This document shows, one piece after another, positions 51,636 through 60,129 of a DNA stretch of 64,000 bases; the stretch's first letter is position 1, and each line of letters opens with the position of its first letter. The notes beneath the pieces were generated by a model. The model had not been told where the DNA came from. It searched no databases and worked only from the letters and a program-made list of their open reading frames with translations. A program made the position numbers and the translations under genes. Source of the DNA: JAJYSO01 sp964451785 (GTDB lineage Bacteria > Bacteroidota > Bacteroidia > Flavobacteriales > Flavobacteriaceae); the NCBI GenBank assembly GCA_964451785.1, contig CAYVJG010000014.1:1-64000 (forward strand), given 5' to 3'.

Positions 51636-52259
51636 ACTCAAGTTTCGGAGAAGGTAATAAATGAGAAATTAGGGAAATATGTATTTGTGATACTATACGT
51701 TTTTATTTGTTTGATAATTAGATGTATACTGCTAGTTATAATTAATAATAACTTGTATGTATACTCCCTTTGATGTTGAACCCTCTTCGGGTTCAGCAGA
51801 GGTAGGCGTTACCTTGCCCCGTACTGCACTTCGTTTGTACAGGGTTAATCATATTAAAGGCCTTCGCCTTTTTATACGAAAATGAAAATTTTTATAGACT
51901 AAAGACTTGATTCCTTTAATTGGTCATGCCATATGTTTACAATCAGCAAAGCCAAAAGCTGAAGCTGGTCTATATTATACCAATTAGAATTATTTTTTAG
52001 TCCGATTTATAATATTTTTTGTAGGTATAATGCCGTGGGTAACAAATTAATAGTACAATGAGACTGCTGTCGAATTTGGACTATATAATTTGTCCATACG
52101 ATAAAAGCATACTTCTGTTTATAGTTATAACCAACCCTGTAATGGTTGAAATATGATTAACCCCGAGTGTAACTCAGGGCACTGAGATTACCGTGCTTTA
52201 CAGAACTACGAAGTAGTTCAACAATAAAGATTGAGGTAGAATAACTCTGAAACTTGAGT
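51636..52259. repeat. 624-bp non-coding element with terminal inverted repeats, copy 2
   Basis: Begins four bases after the phospholipase stop codon. Ends: ACTCAAGTTTCGGAG (left) and CTCTGAAACTTGAGT (right), a 15-base inverted repeat with a single mismatch. It aligns with the 467-bp copy at 32345 except for a nested segment of about 155 bp (about 51945-52100). Hairpins: GAACCC..GGGTTC (51778-51794), CCCCGTAC..GTACAGGG (51817-51844), AAAGGCC-TTC-GCCTTTT (51856-51872) and GAACTAC-GAA-GTAGTTC (52203-52219). No gene inside. Confidence 0.88.
51975..52100. repeat. nested small AT-rich element, copy 2
   Basis: An inner hairpin TTATACC..GGTATAA (51975-52030) is joined to a segment bounded by TAATGCCG and CCATACG. 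It closely matches 61881-62012, over almost all bases. The 467-bp copy lacks it and shows TACGGTATTA twice instead, compatible with insertion into the larger element after the two copies parted or with an imprecise loss there. Confidence 0.75.
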
Positions 52260-52278
52260 GAATAAGAGTAAACTAAGT

Positions 52279-52308
52279 AATCGCGAGAAGGTGAATTTCT
52301 CGCGATTG
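52279..52308. terminator. terminator-like hairpin before scoB
   Basis: Perfect stem AATCGCGAGAA/TTCTCGCGATT around a short loop lies 9 bases from the scoB stop codon on the downstream side. The T-tract is weak on both strands, so termination strength is uncertain. Confidence 0.55.
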
Positions 52309-52316
52309 TTAACTAG

Positions 52317-52970
52317 TTAGAGTTTCATTTCGGGGATATCACCTTCAATGATAAGTGTACCTTCGGTAGCAGCTTTAATATCTTCAACGCTAACTCCCGG
52401 AGCACGCTCAAGGAGCTTGAAGCCTTTATCGGTGACTTGCAGTACAGCCATGTCAGTCACTATGGTGCGCACACATTGTACGCCTGTAAGTGGTAAAGAG
52501 CAGGCTTTGAGTAATTTTGAACTGCCGTGTTTACTTTTGTGGCGCATGGCGACGATAATATTTTTGGCTGAGCCTACTAAATCCATGGCGCCTCCCATGC
52601 CTTTAACCATTTTGCCGGGGATTTTCCAGCTGGCAATGTCTCCATTTTCAGCTACTTCCATGGCGCCCAGTATGGTTAAGTCAACATGTTGCCCTCTAAT
52701 CATCCCAAAGCTGGTTGCCGAATCAAAGAAGCTAGCTCCTGGTAGGGCCGTGATGGTTTGTTTTCCGGCGTTGATGAGGTCGGGGTTTTCTTGCCCTTTA
52801 ATGGGGAAAGGCCCCATCCCTAAAATTCCATTTTCACTTTGAAATTCAACTTCTATGTCATCACGAACATAATTAGCTACAAGGGTAGGTATTCCGATTC
52901 CTAAATTAACGTAATAGCCATCTTTAACTTCTTGGGCTATACGTTGTGCAATTCCATTTTTATCTAGCAT
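52317..52970 (-). CDS. scoB: 3-oxoacid CoA-transferase subunit B
   Basis: Beta subunit of a succinyl-CoA:3-ketoacid or acetate/acetoacetate-type CoA transferase, 217 residues. The catalytic glutamate lies in FQSENGILGMGP; GLPTLVANYV-like start VNLGIGIPTLVANYV, and the glycine-rich GGAMDLVGSAKNIIVAMRH is typical. It begins 36 bp after subunit A on the same strand. The preferred CoA pair cannot be read from sequence. Confidence 0.94.
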   Translation of the reverse strand: MLDKNGIAQRIAQEVKDGYYVNLGIGIPTLVANYVRDDIEVEFQSENGILGMGPFPIKGQENPDLINAGKQTITALPGASFFDSATSFGMIRGQHVDLTILGAMEVAENGDIASWKIPGKMVKGMGGAMDLVGSAKNIIVAMRHKSKHGSSKLLKACSLPLTGVQCVRTIVTDMAVLQVTDKGFKLLERAPGVSVEDIKAATEGTLIIEGDIPEMKL

Positions 52971-53006
52971 GTTTTTGTGTTTGTTGGTTGTGAATAAGCC
53001 TGTAGT

Positions 53007-53705
53007 TTAGGCCTCTCTTACAGTGAGCTGTTCAATGCGTTTTTCAAAGGATTTGCCTTGAAAAATACGTTGCACAAAAATTCCGGGAATGTGGATATGG
53101 TTAGGATCCAATTCACCTGGCTTAACGAGTTCTTCAACTTCAACTACGGTAATTTTTGCTGATCCGCACATACAAGGGTTAAAATTGCGAGCAGTGCCGT
53201 TAAAGACTAGGTTTCCGGCGGTGTCGCCTTTCCAAGCTTTAACAAAGGCAAAATCGGCTTTAAAGGCGCGCTCCATGACATACATTTTTCCGTCAAACTC
53301 ACGCGTTTCTTTATTGAGTGCAGCTTCAGTGCCATAGCCCGCAGGCGTGAAGATGGCAGGGAAGCCTTGTTGAGCGGCTTGACATTTGGCGGCTAAAGTA
53401 CCTTGAGGAGTGAGTTCAACTTCCATTTCTCCGCTGAGCATTTGTCGTTCAAATTCTGCATTTTCACCTACATAAGAGGCGATCATTTTTTTAATTTGTC
53501 TTTTTTTAAGGAGTAAGCCAAGGCCAAAATCATCAACACCTGCATTGTTAGAAATGCAGGTGAGATTAGTGACATTGCGTCGCACGAGCTCAGCAATACT
53601 ATTTTCAGGAATTCCGCAAAGTCCAAACCCGCCGAGCATGAGGGTCATCCCATCTTGCACGTCTTTGAGGGCTTCCTGGACATTGGCAACCGTTTTGTTG
53701 ATCAT
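53007..53705 (-). CDS. scoA: 3-oxoacid CoA-transferase subunit A
   Basis: Alpha subunit partner of the next gene, 232 residues. It has MLGGFGLCGIPENSIAEL near residue 20, the nucleotide-contacting SNNAGVDDFGLGLLL, TPAGYGTEAAL and ADFAFVKAWKGDTAGNLVFNGTARNFNP. The two subunits act together in ketone-body or acetoacetate activation. Minus-strand operon scoA-scoB, closed by a hairpin at 52279-52308. Confidence 0.94.
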   Translation of the reverse strand: MINKTVANVQEALKDVQDGMTLMLGGFGLCGIPENSIAELVRRNVTNLTCISNNAGVDDFGLGLLLKKRQIKKMIASYVGENAEFERQMLSGEMEVELTPQGTLAAKCQAAQQGFPAIFTPAGYGTEAALNKETREFDGKMYVMERAFKADFAFVKAWKGDTAGNLVFNGTARNFNPCMCGSAKITVVEVEELVKPGELDPNHIHIPGIFVQRIFQGKSFEKRIEQLTVREA

Positions 53706-53763
53706 AATTTTATATTTTCTTTAAAAATATAAAATTATTCCCAAATTACAGAGGCTAAAATTC

Positions 53764-56133
53764 TTAATTTAAGCGTATGTGTTCCAAAAGATTGTCTTCT
53801 TCTGTATCTTTAGGGGTTTCTGTTGAGTCTTCTGAAGCATTGGCGTCATCACAGTCCACCTGGATGCTTAAATTTTCAGGAACCTCAAAATCTTCTTTCG
53901 AAATGTTAAGCTCTTTATCTGCATAGAGTTTTTTCATGTAAAGTCCCCAAATAGGTAAAGCCATTGTAGCACCTTGACCGTAACGAATGCCTCTAAAGTG
54001 TACTGAACGATTAGTACCACCTACCCATACGCCTGTACATAGGTTAGGGACAACCCCCATAAACCAACCATCACTTTGGTTTTGAGTGGTTCCTGTTTTA
54101 CCGGCAATTGGATTGGTAAAGGCATAAGGGTAACCTGTTACTACATCTTTGTAATACGTATTGTTTTTAAGCCATTTACTGTTAGTGCGTAGGCGGACAC
54201 CAGTACCGTGTTGGGTAACGCCCTCCATAAGTTTAATAGTGACATAAGCACTTTGAGCATTCATGACGTCACGAGTTTGTGCGTGATTTTGAAAGAGAAC
54301 GGTTCCGTTTTTATCGGTGATGCGTTTTACCATGATGGGCTTGATATAAACCCCTTTATTGGCAAAGGTGCTGTAGGCAGAAACCATTTCATAAACACTC
54401 ATGTCAACCGTACCCAAGGCTATGGCCGGAGCTGCGGGGATATTGGTGGTATCAACACCTAGATCACCTAACAAATCAATGACGGGTTGAGGGCCTGTTT
54501 TGTCAATAAGGCGAGCGGTAATAGTGTTTAAAGAGCGAGCTAAGGCTTCTTTGATAGTCACCATGCCGCCGTATTCGCCACCTGCATTGCTTGGCGACCA
54601 ATCTTCAAGCAAGCCGTAGCGTCCTTTAGGAATGGTAAATGGACTGTTTGGGAATTTTTTACAAGGTGAATAGTGTAACTGATCAATGGCAGTGGCATAT
54701 ACATAAGGTTTAAATGTAGAGCCCACTTGACGTCTTCCTTGTTTGACGTGATCGTATTTAAAATATTTGTAATCGATTCCGCCAACCCAAGCTTTTACGG
54801 CGCCGGTTTGGGGGTTCATAGACATCATGCCTACGTTTAAGAAAGATTTGTAATAACGAATAGAATCCATTGGCGTCATGACAGTGTCTATATGGCGATC
54901 TTTATTCCAAGCAAAAACACGCATTTTACGTTTCTTATCAAAAGAAGCCATAATAGAATCTTCAGCAATACCTAGATATTTCATGCGTTTATAACGGTGA
55001 CTATTGTGTACAGCACGCGTCATAATACCGTCAATTTGCGCTTGTGTTATGCCGCGAAAAGGACTGGTGCTGTTGTTTTTGTTTTGTTTGTTAAAGGCGC
55101 GTTGTAAGTTAGCCATATGGGCAGAAACCGCTTCTTCAGCATGCTTTTGCATGCGTGAATCAATGGTGGTGTAAACTTGCAATCCGTCGCGATAAATGTT
55201 GTACGATGAGCCGTCAGGTTTAGGGTTTTCTTTAGCCCACTGTTTTAAGAAACCACGTAAGTAGCTTCTAAAATAAGTCGCAATGCCTGATTGATGGCTT
55301 TGTGGGTGATAGTCTATTTCAAGTGGAGATTGTTGAATAGAATCTTTTTGTTCTTGCGAAATATAACCTGCTTTAGCCATGAGATGTAAGACAACATTAC
55401 GGCGATTCGTGACGCCTACAGGATTGCGCAAAGGGTTGTATAGGGCTGAGTTTTTAAACATACCGGCCAGTATAGCCGATTCATTGATGTCTAATTTATC
55501 AGGAGATTTTCCAAAATAAATGTGGGCTGCAGAGCGAATACCATCAGCATTATTGGTAAAATCATAGATGTTGTAATACATGGCTATGATTTCTTGTTTA
55601 GTATAATTGCGTTCTAGACGAACTGCGATCACCCACTCTTTAATTTTTTGAATGATGCGTTTAAAGGTATTTGTAGAACCTTCACCGTGAAAAAGCTGTT
55701 TGGCTAATTGTTGAGTGATAGTACTGGCTCCACCTTCGGTTCCGAGGTAAACAACAGCTCTGAGGGTCCCCCAAGGGTCGATTCCAGAGTGGTCAAAATA
55801 ACGGACGTCTTCAGTGGCTACTAAAGCGTTGACAAGGTTTTCAGAAAGCTGCTCATAGCGTACGGGAGAACGGTTCTCTATATAGTATTTACCAATAACT
55901 TCTCCATCTAATGAATAGACTTCAGTAGCTAGATCTGTTTCTGGATTTTCGAGTTGTTCAAAGGAAGGCATAGCGCCAAAAACACCCCAGCTAGCACAGC
56001 AAAAAATGAGTACAGCAAAGAGTAAACCAAGTGCATATACCGCCCAAAAGAGCAGTACCCATTTGCGTTTAGAAATGCCCTTTTTAATTTGTTTTTTGTC
56101 TTTCCCTTTGGTATCTTGTTTTGCTTTACTCAC
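53764..56133 (-). CDS. class A penicillin-binding protein (PBP1A type)
   Basis: Bifunctional peptidoglycan polymerase and crosslinker of 789 residues. A membrane anchor at about 27-49 is followed by the transglycosylase domain (about 75-260; EDVRYFDHSGIDPWGTLRA with the catalytic glutamate, and GGASTITQQLAKQLF) and the transpeptidase domain with the serine nucleophile in GSTFKPYVYATAI, SLNTI as SxN, and KTGTTQN as KTG. The start is GTG, overlapping the gldH stop by 8 bases, consistent with translational coupling; no nearby ATG is available. Confidence 0.96.
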   Translation of the reverse strand: MSKAKQDTKGKDKKQIKKGISKRKWVLLFWAVYALGLLFAVLIFCCASWGVFGAMPSFEQLENPETDLATEVYSLDGEVIGKYYIENRSPVRYEQLSENLVNALVATEDVRYFDHSGIDPWGTLRAVVYLGTEGGASTITQQLAKQLFHGEGSTNTFKRIIQKIKEWVIAVRLERNYTKQEIIAMYYNIYDFTNNADGIRSAAHIYFGKSPDKLDINESAILAGMFKNSALYNPLRNPVGVTNRRNVVLHLMAKAGYISQEQKDSIQQSPLEIDYHPQSHQSGIATYFRSYLRGFLKQWAKENPKPDGSSYNIYRDGLQVYTTIDSRMQKHAEEAVSAHMANLQRAFNKQNKNNSTSPFRGITQAQIDGIMTRAVHNSHRYKRMKYLGIAEDSIMASFDKKRKMRVFAWNKDRHIDTVMTPMDSIRYYKSFLNVGMMSMNPQTGAVKAWVGGIDYKYFKYDHVKQGRRQVGSTFKPYVYATAIDQLHYSPCKKFPNSPFTIPKGRYGLLEDWSPSNAGGEYGGMVTIKEALARSLNTITARLIDKTGPQPVIDLLGDLGVDTTNIPAAPAIALGTVDMSVYEMVSAYSTFANKGVYIKPIMVKRITDKNGTVLFQNHAQTRDVMNAQSAYVTIKLMEGVTQHGTGVRLRTNSKWLKNNTYYKDVVTGYPYAFTNPIAGKTGTTQNQSDGWFMGVVPNLCTGVWVGGTNRSVHFRGIRYGQGATMALPIWGLYMKKLYADKELNISKEDFEVPENLSIQVDCDDANASEDSTETPKDTEEDNLLEHIRLN

Positions 56134-56635
56134 GACCTGTTGAATTGGTTAGATTAGTTTTTTCAATGCGAAGACCAACTTCTGTAATGCCTTTTAGCTG
56201 TTTAATGCCTTCGGTTTTGCCATTTTGTCTCATGGCTTGGCGTATTTTAAAGGTGTAGGAGCCTTGTTCTTTAAATTGAACCTGTTCTTTATACCACAGT
56301 TTGGAGAGTTTAACTTCGCCTGTGCCTTCGCCTAGCCATTGTCCTGTTGGAGCCGCCATGGTGTATTCTAAAGTATCTTGGATGACTTTTCCTTGTGGAA
56401 AAATCATGTCAGTAATCAAAAAAATATTACTGAATTGATAATCATCTGTATTCCTAATATTGATAAACAAGTTATAGGTTTGTGTACTGTCAAGCTCATT
56501 GACTTTAAAGACTAAAGTCGAGTCGCGATTCCACTGGTTAGGCAAACTTTTATACTGATCGTAAACCCTGTTTTTGTCACAACTGCTCAGGGATAACAAG
56601 GCTATCAATGCTAAGAAAACGGAAGATTTCATCAT
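56126..56635 (-). CDS. gldH: gliding motility lipoprotein GldH
   Basis: Lipoprotein of about 169 residues required for gliding in Flavobacterium. Lipobox LSLSSC near residue 19; the mature protein has the family's conserved NLFINIRNTDDYQFSNIFLI and LGEGTGEVKLSKLWYKEQVQF, a beta-sandwich-like sequence. Its ATG overlaps the ricT stop codon (ATGA), and its end overlaps the PBP start. An ATG one codon downstream is an equal start. This ricT-gldH-PBP order is common in Bacteroidota. Presence implies, but does not prove, gliding motility. Confidence 0.93.
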   Translation of the reverse strand: MMKSSVFLALIALLSLSSCDKNRVYDQYKSLPNQWNRDSTLVFKVNELDSTQTYNLFINIRNTDDYQFSNIFLITDMIFPQGKVIQDTLEYTMAAPTGQWLGEGTGEVKLSKLWYKEQVQFKEQGSYTFKIRQAMRQNGKTEGIKQLKGITEVGLRIEKTNLTNSTGRE

Positions 56636-57777
56636 TTATTTGGTGATTGTTTGCGTCTTTTATTTCTGCGACGACGATTGTTGTTTTTCTTTCGTTTAGG
56701 TTTATCAAATCGTGTAAGACTGTCTTGACCTACAACATTGTTAAAATCTTTTTTCTGTTCTTCAATACATTCTAATTCAGAAGAATACTCTTCAATGCTA
56801 GCAACAATTTTGCCATTTTTGGCAGACTCGATAATATGTTTAGCCTGTTTGGTGTTCAATTGATGCCAATTCATCCAATCACCTTCATAGGCATACCACA
56901 GAATCCCTTTAAAAATATCGATTTTTTGACAAACGGCTTTTCCTTTTTGGGTTTCGAGTTTAATTTCTTTTTTAGGAAAATCTTTTAAGGCGTCGAGGTA
57001 TGAATCGAGTTCATAATTTAAACAACATTTTAATTTTCCACACTGACCAGCTAGTTTTTGTGGATTTAAAGAGAGTTGTTGATAACGAGCGGCACGAGTT
57101 GAAACGCTTCTAAAGTCGGTTAGCCATGTTGAGCAACAGAGTTCACGTCCACATGAACCTATACCTCCTAGGCGAGCAGCTTCTTGACGTAGGCCAATTT
57201 GACGCATTTCAATACGCGTTCTAAATTCACGTGCAAATTCTTTGATGAGTTGTCTAAAGTCAACGCGATTATCGGCAGTGTAATAAAAGACGGCTTTGGT
57301 GTTGTCGCCTTGAAATTCGACATCACTGATTTTCATTTTGAGGTTTAAACCCATCGCAATTTGGCGTGCTTTAAGCTTAAAAGGATCTTCTTTTTTGCGG
57401 GCTTCTTGCCAGGTGTCTATATCACTTTGTGAAGCTTTTCGGTATATTTTAGGAATTTGGCTATAAGGATCAGTGTGTTTTTTGCGCATTTGCACTTTTA
57501 CAAGTTCTCCAGTGAGTGAAACTACACCAATATCATAACCTGATTTTGCCTCTACGGCAATGACATCACCAATGTTAATCTGTAAATCTTTAGGGCGTCT
57601 ATAAAATTCTTTTCGCGTATTCTTAAACCGTACTTCAACACCGTCAAATGGTTCTTGCCCACTAGGCAACTCCATATTTGATAACCAATCGAAAACATTT
57701 AATTTATTACAACCTCCTGAACTGCATGAGCCATTGCTGCCGCAGCCTTTACTAGAGGAACAACCTTCACATCCCAT
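56632..57777 (-). CDS. ricT: PSP1 domain protein RicT
   Basis: Cytoplasmic regulatory iron-sulfur cluster-binding protein of 381 residues (RicT/YaaT). In Bacillus it works with RicA and RicF on RNA processing. The PSP1 core (about 40-270) includes VEVRFKNTRKEFYRRP, FREFRTRIEMRQIGLRQEAARLGGIGSCGRELCCSTWL and GQCGKLKCCLNYELD, with cysteines that can hold a cluster. A cysteine/serine/glycine-rich start and a basic tail (KRKKNNNRRRRNKRRKQ) surround it. I start at the ATG giving MGCEGCSS. Expressed with gldH. Confidence 0.93.
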   Translation of the reverse strand: MGCEGCSSSKGCGSNGSCSSGGCNKLNVFDWLSNMELPSGQEPFDGVEVRFKNTRKEFYRRPKDLQINIGDVIAVEAKSGYDIGVVSLTGELVKVQMRKKHTDPYSQIPKIYRKASQSDIDTWQEARKKEDPFKLKARQIAMGLNLKMKISDVEFQGDNTKAVFYYTADNRVDFRQLIKEFAREFRTRIEMRQIGLRQEAARLGGIGSCGRELCCSTWLTDFRSVSTRAARYQQLSLNPQKLAGQCGKLKCCLNYELDSYLDALKDFPKKEIKLETQKGKAVCQKIDIFKGILWYAYEGDWMNWHQLNTKQAKHIIESAKNGKIVASIEEYSSELECIEEQKKDFNNVVGQDSLTRFDKPKRKKNNNRRRRNKRRKQSPNK

Positions 57778-57858
57778 ATGTATATATTTAGAAATAAACA
57801 CTTAACCGATTGAGCGTACTCATCAATTGAGGTTTATTGAATATTAATTTAGCGAGTG

Positions 57859-57866
57859 TAAAGATA
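57859..57866 (-). promoter_or_regulatory. promoter -7 box for ricT-gldH-PBP operon
   Basis: On the minus strand TATCTTTA (one mismatch to TAnnTTTG) lies 16 bases after a TTG (57885-57883) that could serve as the -33 element, about 80 bases before the ricT ATG. Confidence 0.35.
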
Positions 57867-57905
57867 TAAATAATATGGGCTGCAAGTTAACACTGAAGCA
57901 TATAA

Positions 57906-58065
57906 TACGAAAGTGACATTCAAAATAGACGAATCTTTCTGCTAAAATTACAAATCTCTGCGTTAAAAATGCTCGTCATAGCTCTGGCTATGCCTGTGCT
58001 TTTTGCCTTGACCTTTGAAATTTTGACTACAAAATATTTAGTCTATTTTAAAAATCACTTTCGTA
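57906..58065. repeat. 160-bp long palindrome, copy 3 of 3
   Basis: The best-preserved copy: the terminal 25 bases pair at 22 positions (TACGAAAGTGACATTC.. with ..GATTTTTAAAATAGAC on the opposite strand), the body pairs imperfectly, and the centre is CATAGC-TCTG-GCTATG (57977-57992), only one base from the exact middle. It lies between the ricT promoter and the trhO terminator. A 61-codon open frame beginning at 57969 comes from the repeat and is not a gene. Confidence 0.92.
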
Positions 58066-58097
58066 TAATCGTGCACAAACCAAGAATAGAACGCAAA

Positions 58098-58125
58098 AAG
58101 AGAGACGATCGGTGTGTCTCTCTTT
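58098..58125. terminator. terminator after trhO
   Basis: A perfect stem AAAGAGAGAC / GTCTCTCTTT with an 8-base loop. A-rich on one side and T-rich on the other; it lies about 25 bases downstream of the trhO stop codon on the minus strand. Confidence 0.75.
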
Positions 58126-58150
58126 GTGTACGTTGGTGTTTTAAACCGAA

Positions 58151-59182
58151 TTAAGCTTTGAATTTTAGTGATTCAGAGCGGCCTTTTTTAAACTTGTTGT
58201 CTTTGGTTTTCTTGCCTTTGCGCAAGAGGCGTTGTTCTTCAAAAGGTAAATTGTGAATGTGTTGACATTCATCAGAGCAGCAACCGTCCATTTTTTTAGC
58301 ACATTCATCACATTGAATAAACAATAAGTGACAAGCGTCATTGGCGCAATTGGTGTGGGTGTCACAAGCTTTACCACATTGGTGGCAATGAGCGATGACA
58401 TCGTCAGAGATACGCTCACCTAATCGGTTGTCAAAGACAAAATTTTTACCGATAAATTTATTTTCAAGGCCTTGACTTTTTACTTCACGGGCATATTCAA
58501 TGATGCCACCTTCCATTTGGTAAACATTTTTAAAGCCCTTGTGTTTAAAATAAGCGCTGGCTTTTTCACAACGAATACCTCCCGTACAGTACATGAGTAA
58601 TTTCTTATCTTCCTTACCTGCTTTAAGGTCTTCTTCAATAATCGGTAATGATTCTCTAAAGGTATCTACATCAGGAGTGACTGCGCCTTTAAAATGCCCC
58701 ACTTCGCTTTCATAATGATTGCGCATATCGATGCAAACCGTGTTAGGGTCGTCTAGTAATTCATTAAACTGCAAAGCGTTGACGTGTTGTCCTTTATTAG
58801 TGACATCAAAGCTGTCGTCGTTTAATCCGTCGGCAACAATTTTAGGACGCACTTTGATTTTGAGTTTTAAGAACGATTTTAAATCGTGTTCTATAGCGAT
58901 GTTGAGATGGACACCTTTTAAGAAACTGATATTGTCAAGCGAAGCTTTAAATTCTTCAAAACGCGCACTCGGTACGGATAATTGGGCATTAATGCCCTCG
59001 TGAGCAACGTAAATACGTCCCAATACATCTAAGGGGTTCCAAGTGATAAATAAGTGATTGCGAAACAATTGAACGTTGTCAATTTTGGCGTATTGATAAA
59101 AGGAGAGCGTCAAGCGTTTTTCACCAGCTTCTTCAAGTAAAGCGGCGCGCTCCTCGCTACTTAATTTGTTGTACAGTTGCAT
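58151..59182 (-). CDS. trhO: tRNA uridine(34) hydroxylase (rhodanese-like)
   Basis: Prephenate-independent, O2-using hydroxylase of tRNA U34 (formerly YceA/YbfQ family), 343 residues. An N-terminal ferredoxin-like domain (about 25-115) precedes a rhodanese domain (about 130-235) with the active cysteine in LLMYCTGGIRCEKASAYF; the C-terminal region has CxxC-type zinc-like pairs (CHQCGKACDTHTNCANDACHLLFIQCDECAKKMDGCCSDEC). It probably forms 5-hydroxyuridine in the anticodon. A strong -7 box (TATCTTTG, 59224-59217) lies upstream. Confidence 0.92.
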   Translation of the reverse strand: MQLYNKLSSEERAALLEEAGEKRLTLSFYQYAKIDNVQLFRNHLFITWNPLDVLGRIYVAHEGINAQLSVPSARFEEFKASLDNISFLKGVHLNIAIEHDLKSFLKLKIKVRPKIVADGLNDDSFDVTNKGQHVNALQFNELLDDPNTVCIDMRNHYESEVGHFKGAVTPDVDTFRESLPIIEEDLKAGKEDKKLLMYCTGGIRCEKASAYFKHKGFKNVYQMEGGIIEYAREVKSQGLENKFIGKNFVFDNRLGERISDDVIAHCHQCGKACDTHTNCANDACHLLFIQCDECAKKMDGCCSDECQHIHNLPFEEQRLLRKGKKTKDNKFKKGRSESLKFKA

Positions 59183-59216
59183 GCTATACGGATTTTAAGT
59201 TACAAGATAATTTTTG

Positions 59217-59224
59217 CAAAGATA
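59217..59224 (-). promoter_or_regulatory. promoter -7 box for trhO
   Basis: TATCTTTG on the minus strand matches TAnnTTTG exactly, about 35 bases before the trhO ATG. Confidence 0.5.
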
Positions 59225-59267
59225 TAAAATTCTAAAAACAATCTATTTCTGTAAGCAGATGTTATGC

Positions 59268-59960
59268 TTATTCATTTTGATCGGTGGCGCTTAGGGTTTT
59301 GAGGATTTGAATATCACTGAGGAGTTTGTCCACTTCCTCGGGATTAGTACCGTCATAAAAGCCTCTGATGCGTTTTTCTTTGTCAATAAGCACCAAATTT
59401 TCAGTGTGAATCATATCGTATTTTCCACCGTCACCATTTGATTTGACCACACAATAGCCTTTGCGGGCCAGGTTGTAAATCTCTTTTTTAGAGCCAGTGA
59501 GCAGATTCCATTTTCCGGTAATAACACCATTTTTTTCGGCGTAACGTTTAAGCTGCTCTACGGTGTCAATATTAGGGGTTACCGAAAAAGAGGCTAGCAT
59601 AATTTCATCATCATTGAGGGTTGCTTTTTGAACACGCTCAAGTGAATTAGTTAATTTAGGGCAAAATGAGGGGCAAGTGGTGTAGAAAAAATCAGCTACA
59701 TAAATTTTACCTTCGTAATCTTTTTGAGTGATGGTATCACCATTTTGATTGAGTAAGGCAAAATCCGGAATGGTATGAAATTTTCTGACATACTGAATAG
59801 AAGGGTCAACCAAGGATTCATCAATGATATTTGGATTGTAAATCGGAAGCATTGGAGGAGGCTTTAGTAAATTGTAAATAAACCCCATCGAGACAGTCGA
59901 AATGACAAGTAGGGAGATAATGAGAATCCAGTAGTGCTTGAAAAATTTTTTGATGGTCAT
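59268..59960 (-). CDS. SCO1/SenC-family copper protein
   Basis: Membrane-anchored thioredoxin-like protein of 230 residues that supports copper insertion into cytochrome oxidase. The anchor is at about 10-30; the metal site is CPSFC in YTTCPSFCPKLTNS and the third ligand histidine in MIHTENLVLID. The preceding DFALLNQNGDTITQKDYEGKIYVADFF is the family opening. No terminal oxidase genes are adjacent, so the target is inferred. A TATTTTTG -7 box lies at 59991-59984 upstream. Confidence 0.92.
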   Translation of the reverse strand: MTIKKFFKHYWILIISLLVISTVSMGFIYNLLKPPPMLPIYNPNIIDESLVDPSIQYVRKFHTIPDFALLNQNGDTITQKDYEGKIYVADFFYTTCPSFCPKLTNSLERVQKATLNDDEIMLASFSVTPNIDTVEQLKRYAEKNGVITGKWNLLTGSKKEIYNLARKGYCVVKSNGDGGKYDMIHTENLVLIDKEKRIRGFYDGTNPEEVDKLLSDIQILKTLSATDQNE

Positions 59961-60096
59961 AGCTCAAAACTTTAAACCGTGCACAAAAATAAGCCATAAA
60001 AGCTTGATTATGCTTTAGAAAGACTAATTCTTTGTTAAGGTGTACAGAAATTTATAGTTACTCATAATTCGATTTTTATAAGCGAACTTAAACGCT

Positions 60097-60104
60097 TATT
60101 TTTG
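60097..60104 (+). promoter_or_regulatory. promoter -7 box for rseP
   Basis: TATTTTTG matches TAnnTTTG exactly and lies 25 bases before the rseP start codon. Confidence 0.45.
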
Positions 60105-60129
60105 AGCCAATTGTTTTTAGAAGTATTCT

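Noticed and set aside
51636..52259. The repeat arrays as a possible CRISPR
   Set aside because: There are no regularly spaced direct repeats with unique spacers; the repeats are inverted and isolated.
57969..58154. A 61-codon open frame beside the ricT operon
   Set aside because: It lies almost entirely in the 160-bp palindrome and the terminator beyond it, and the same frame is broken in the other copies.
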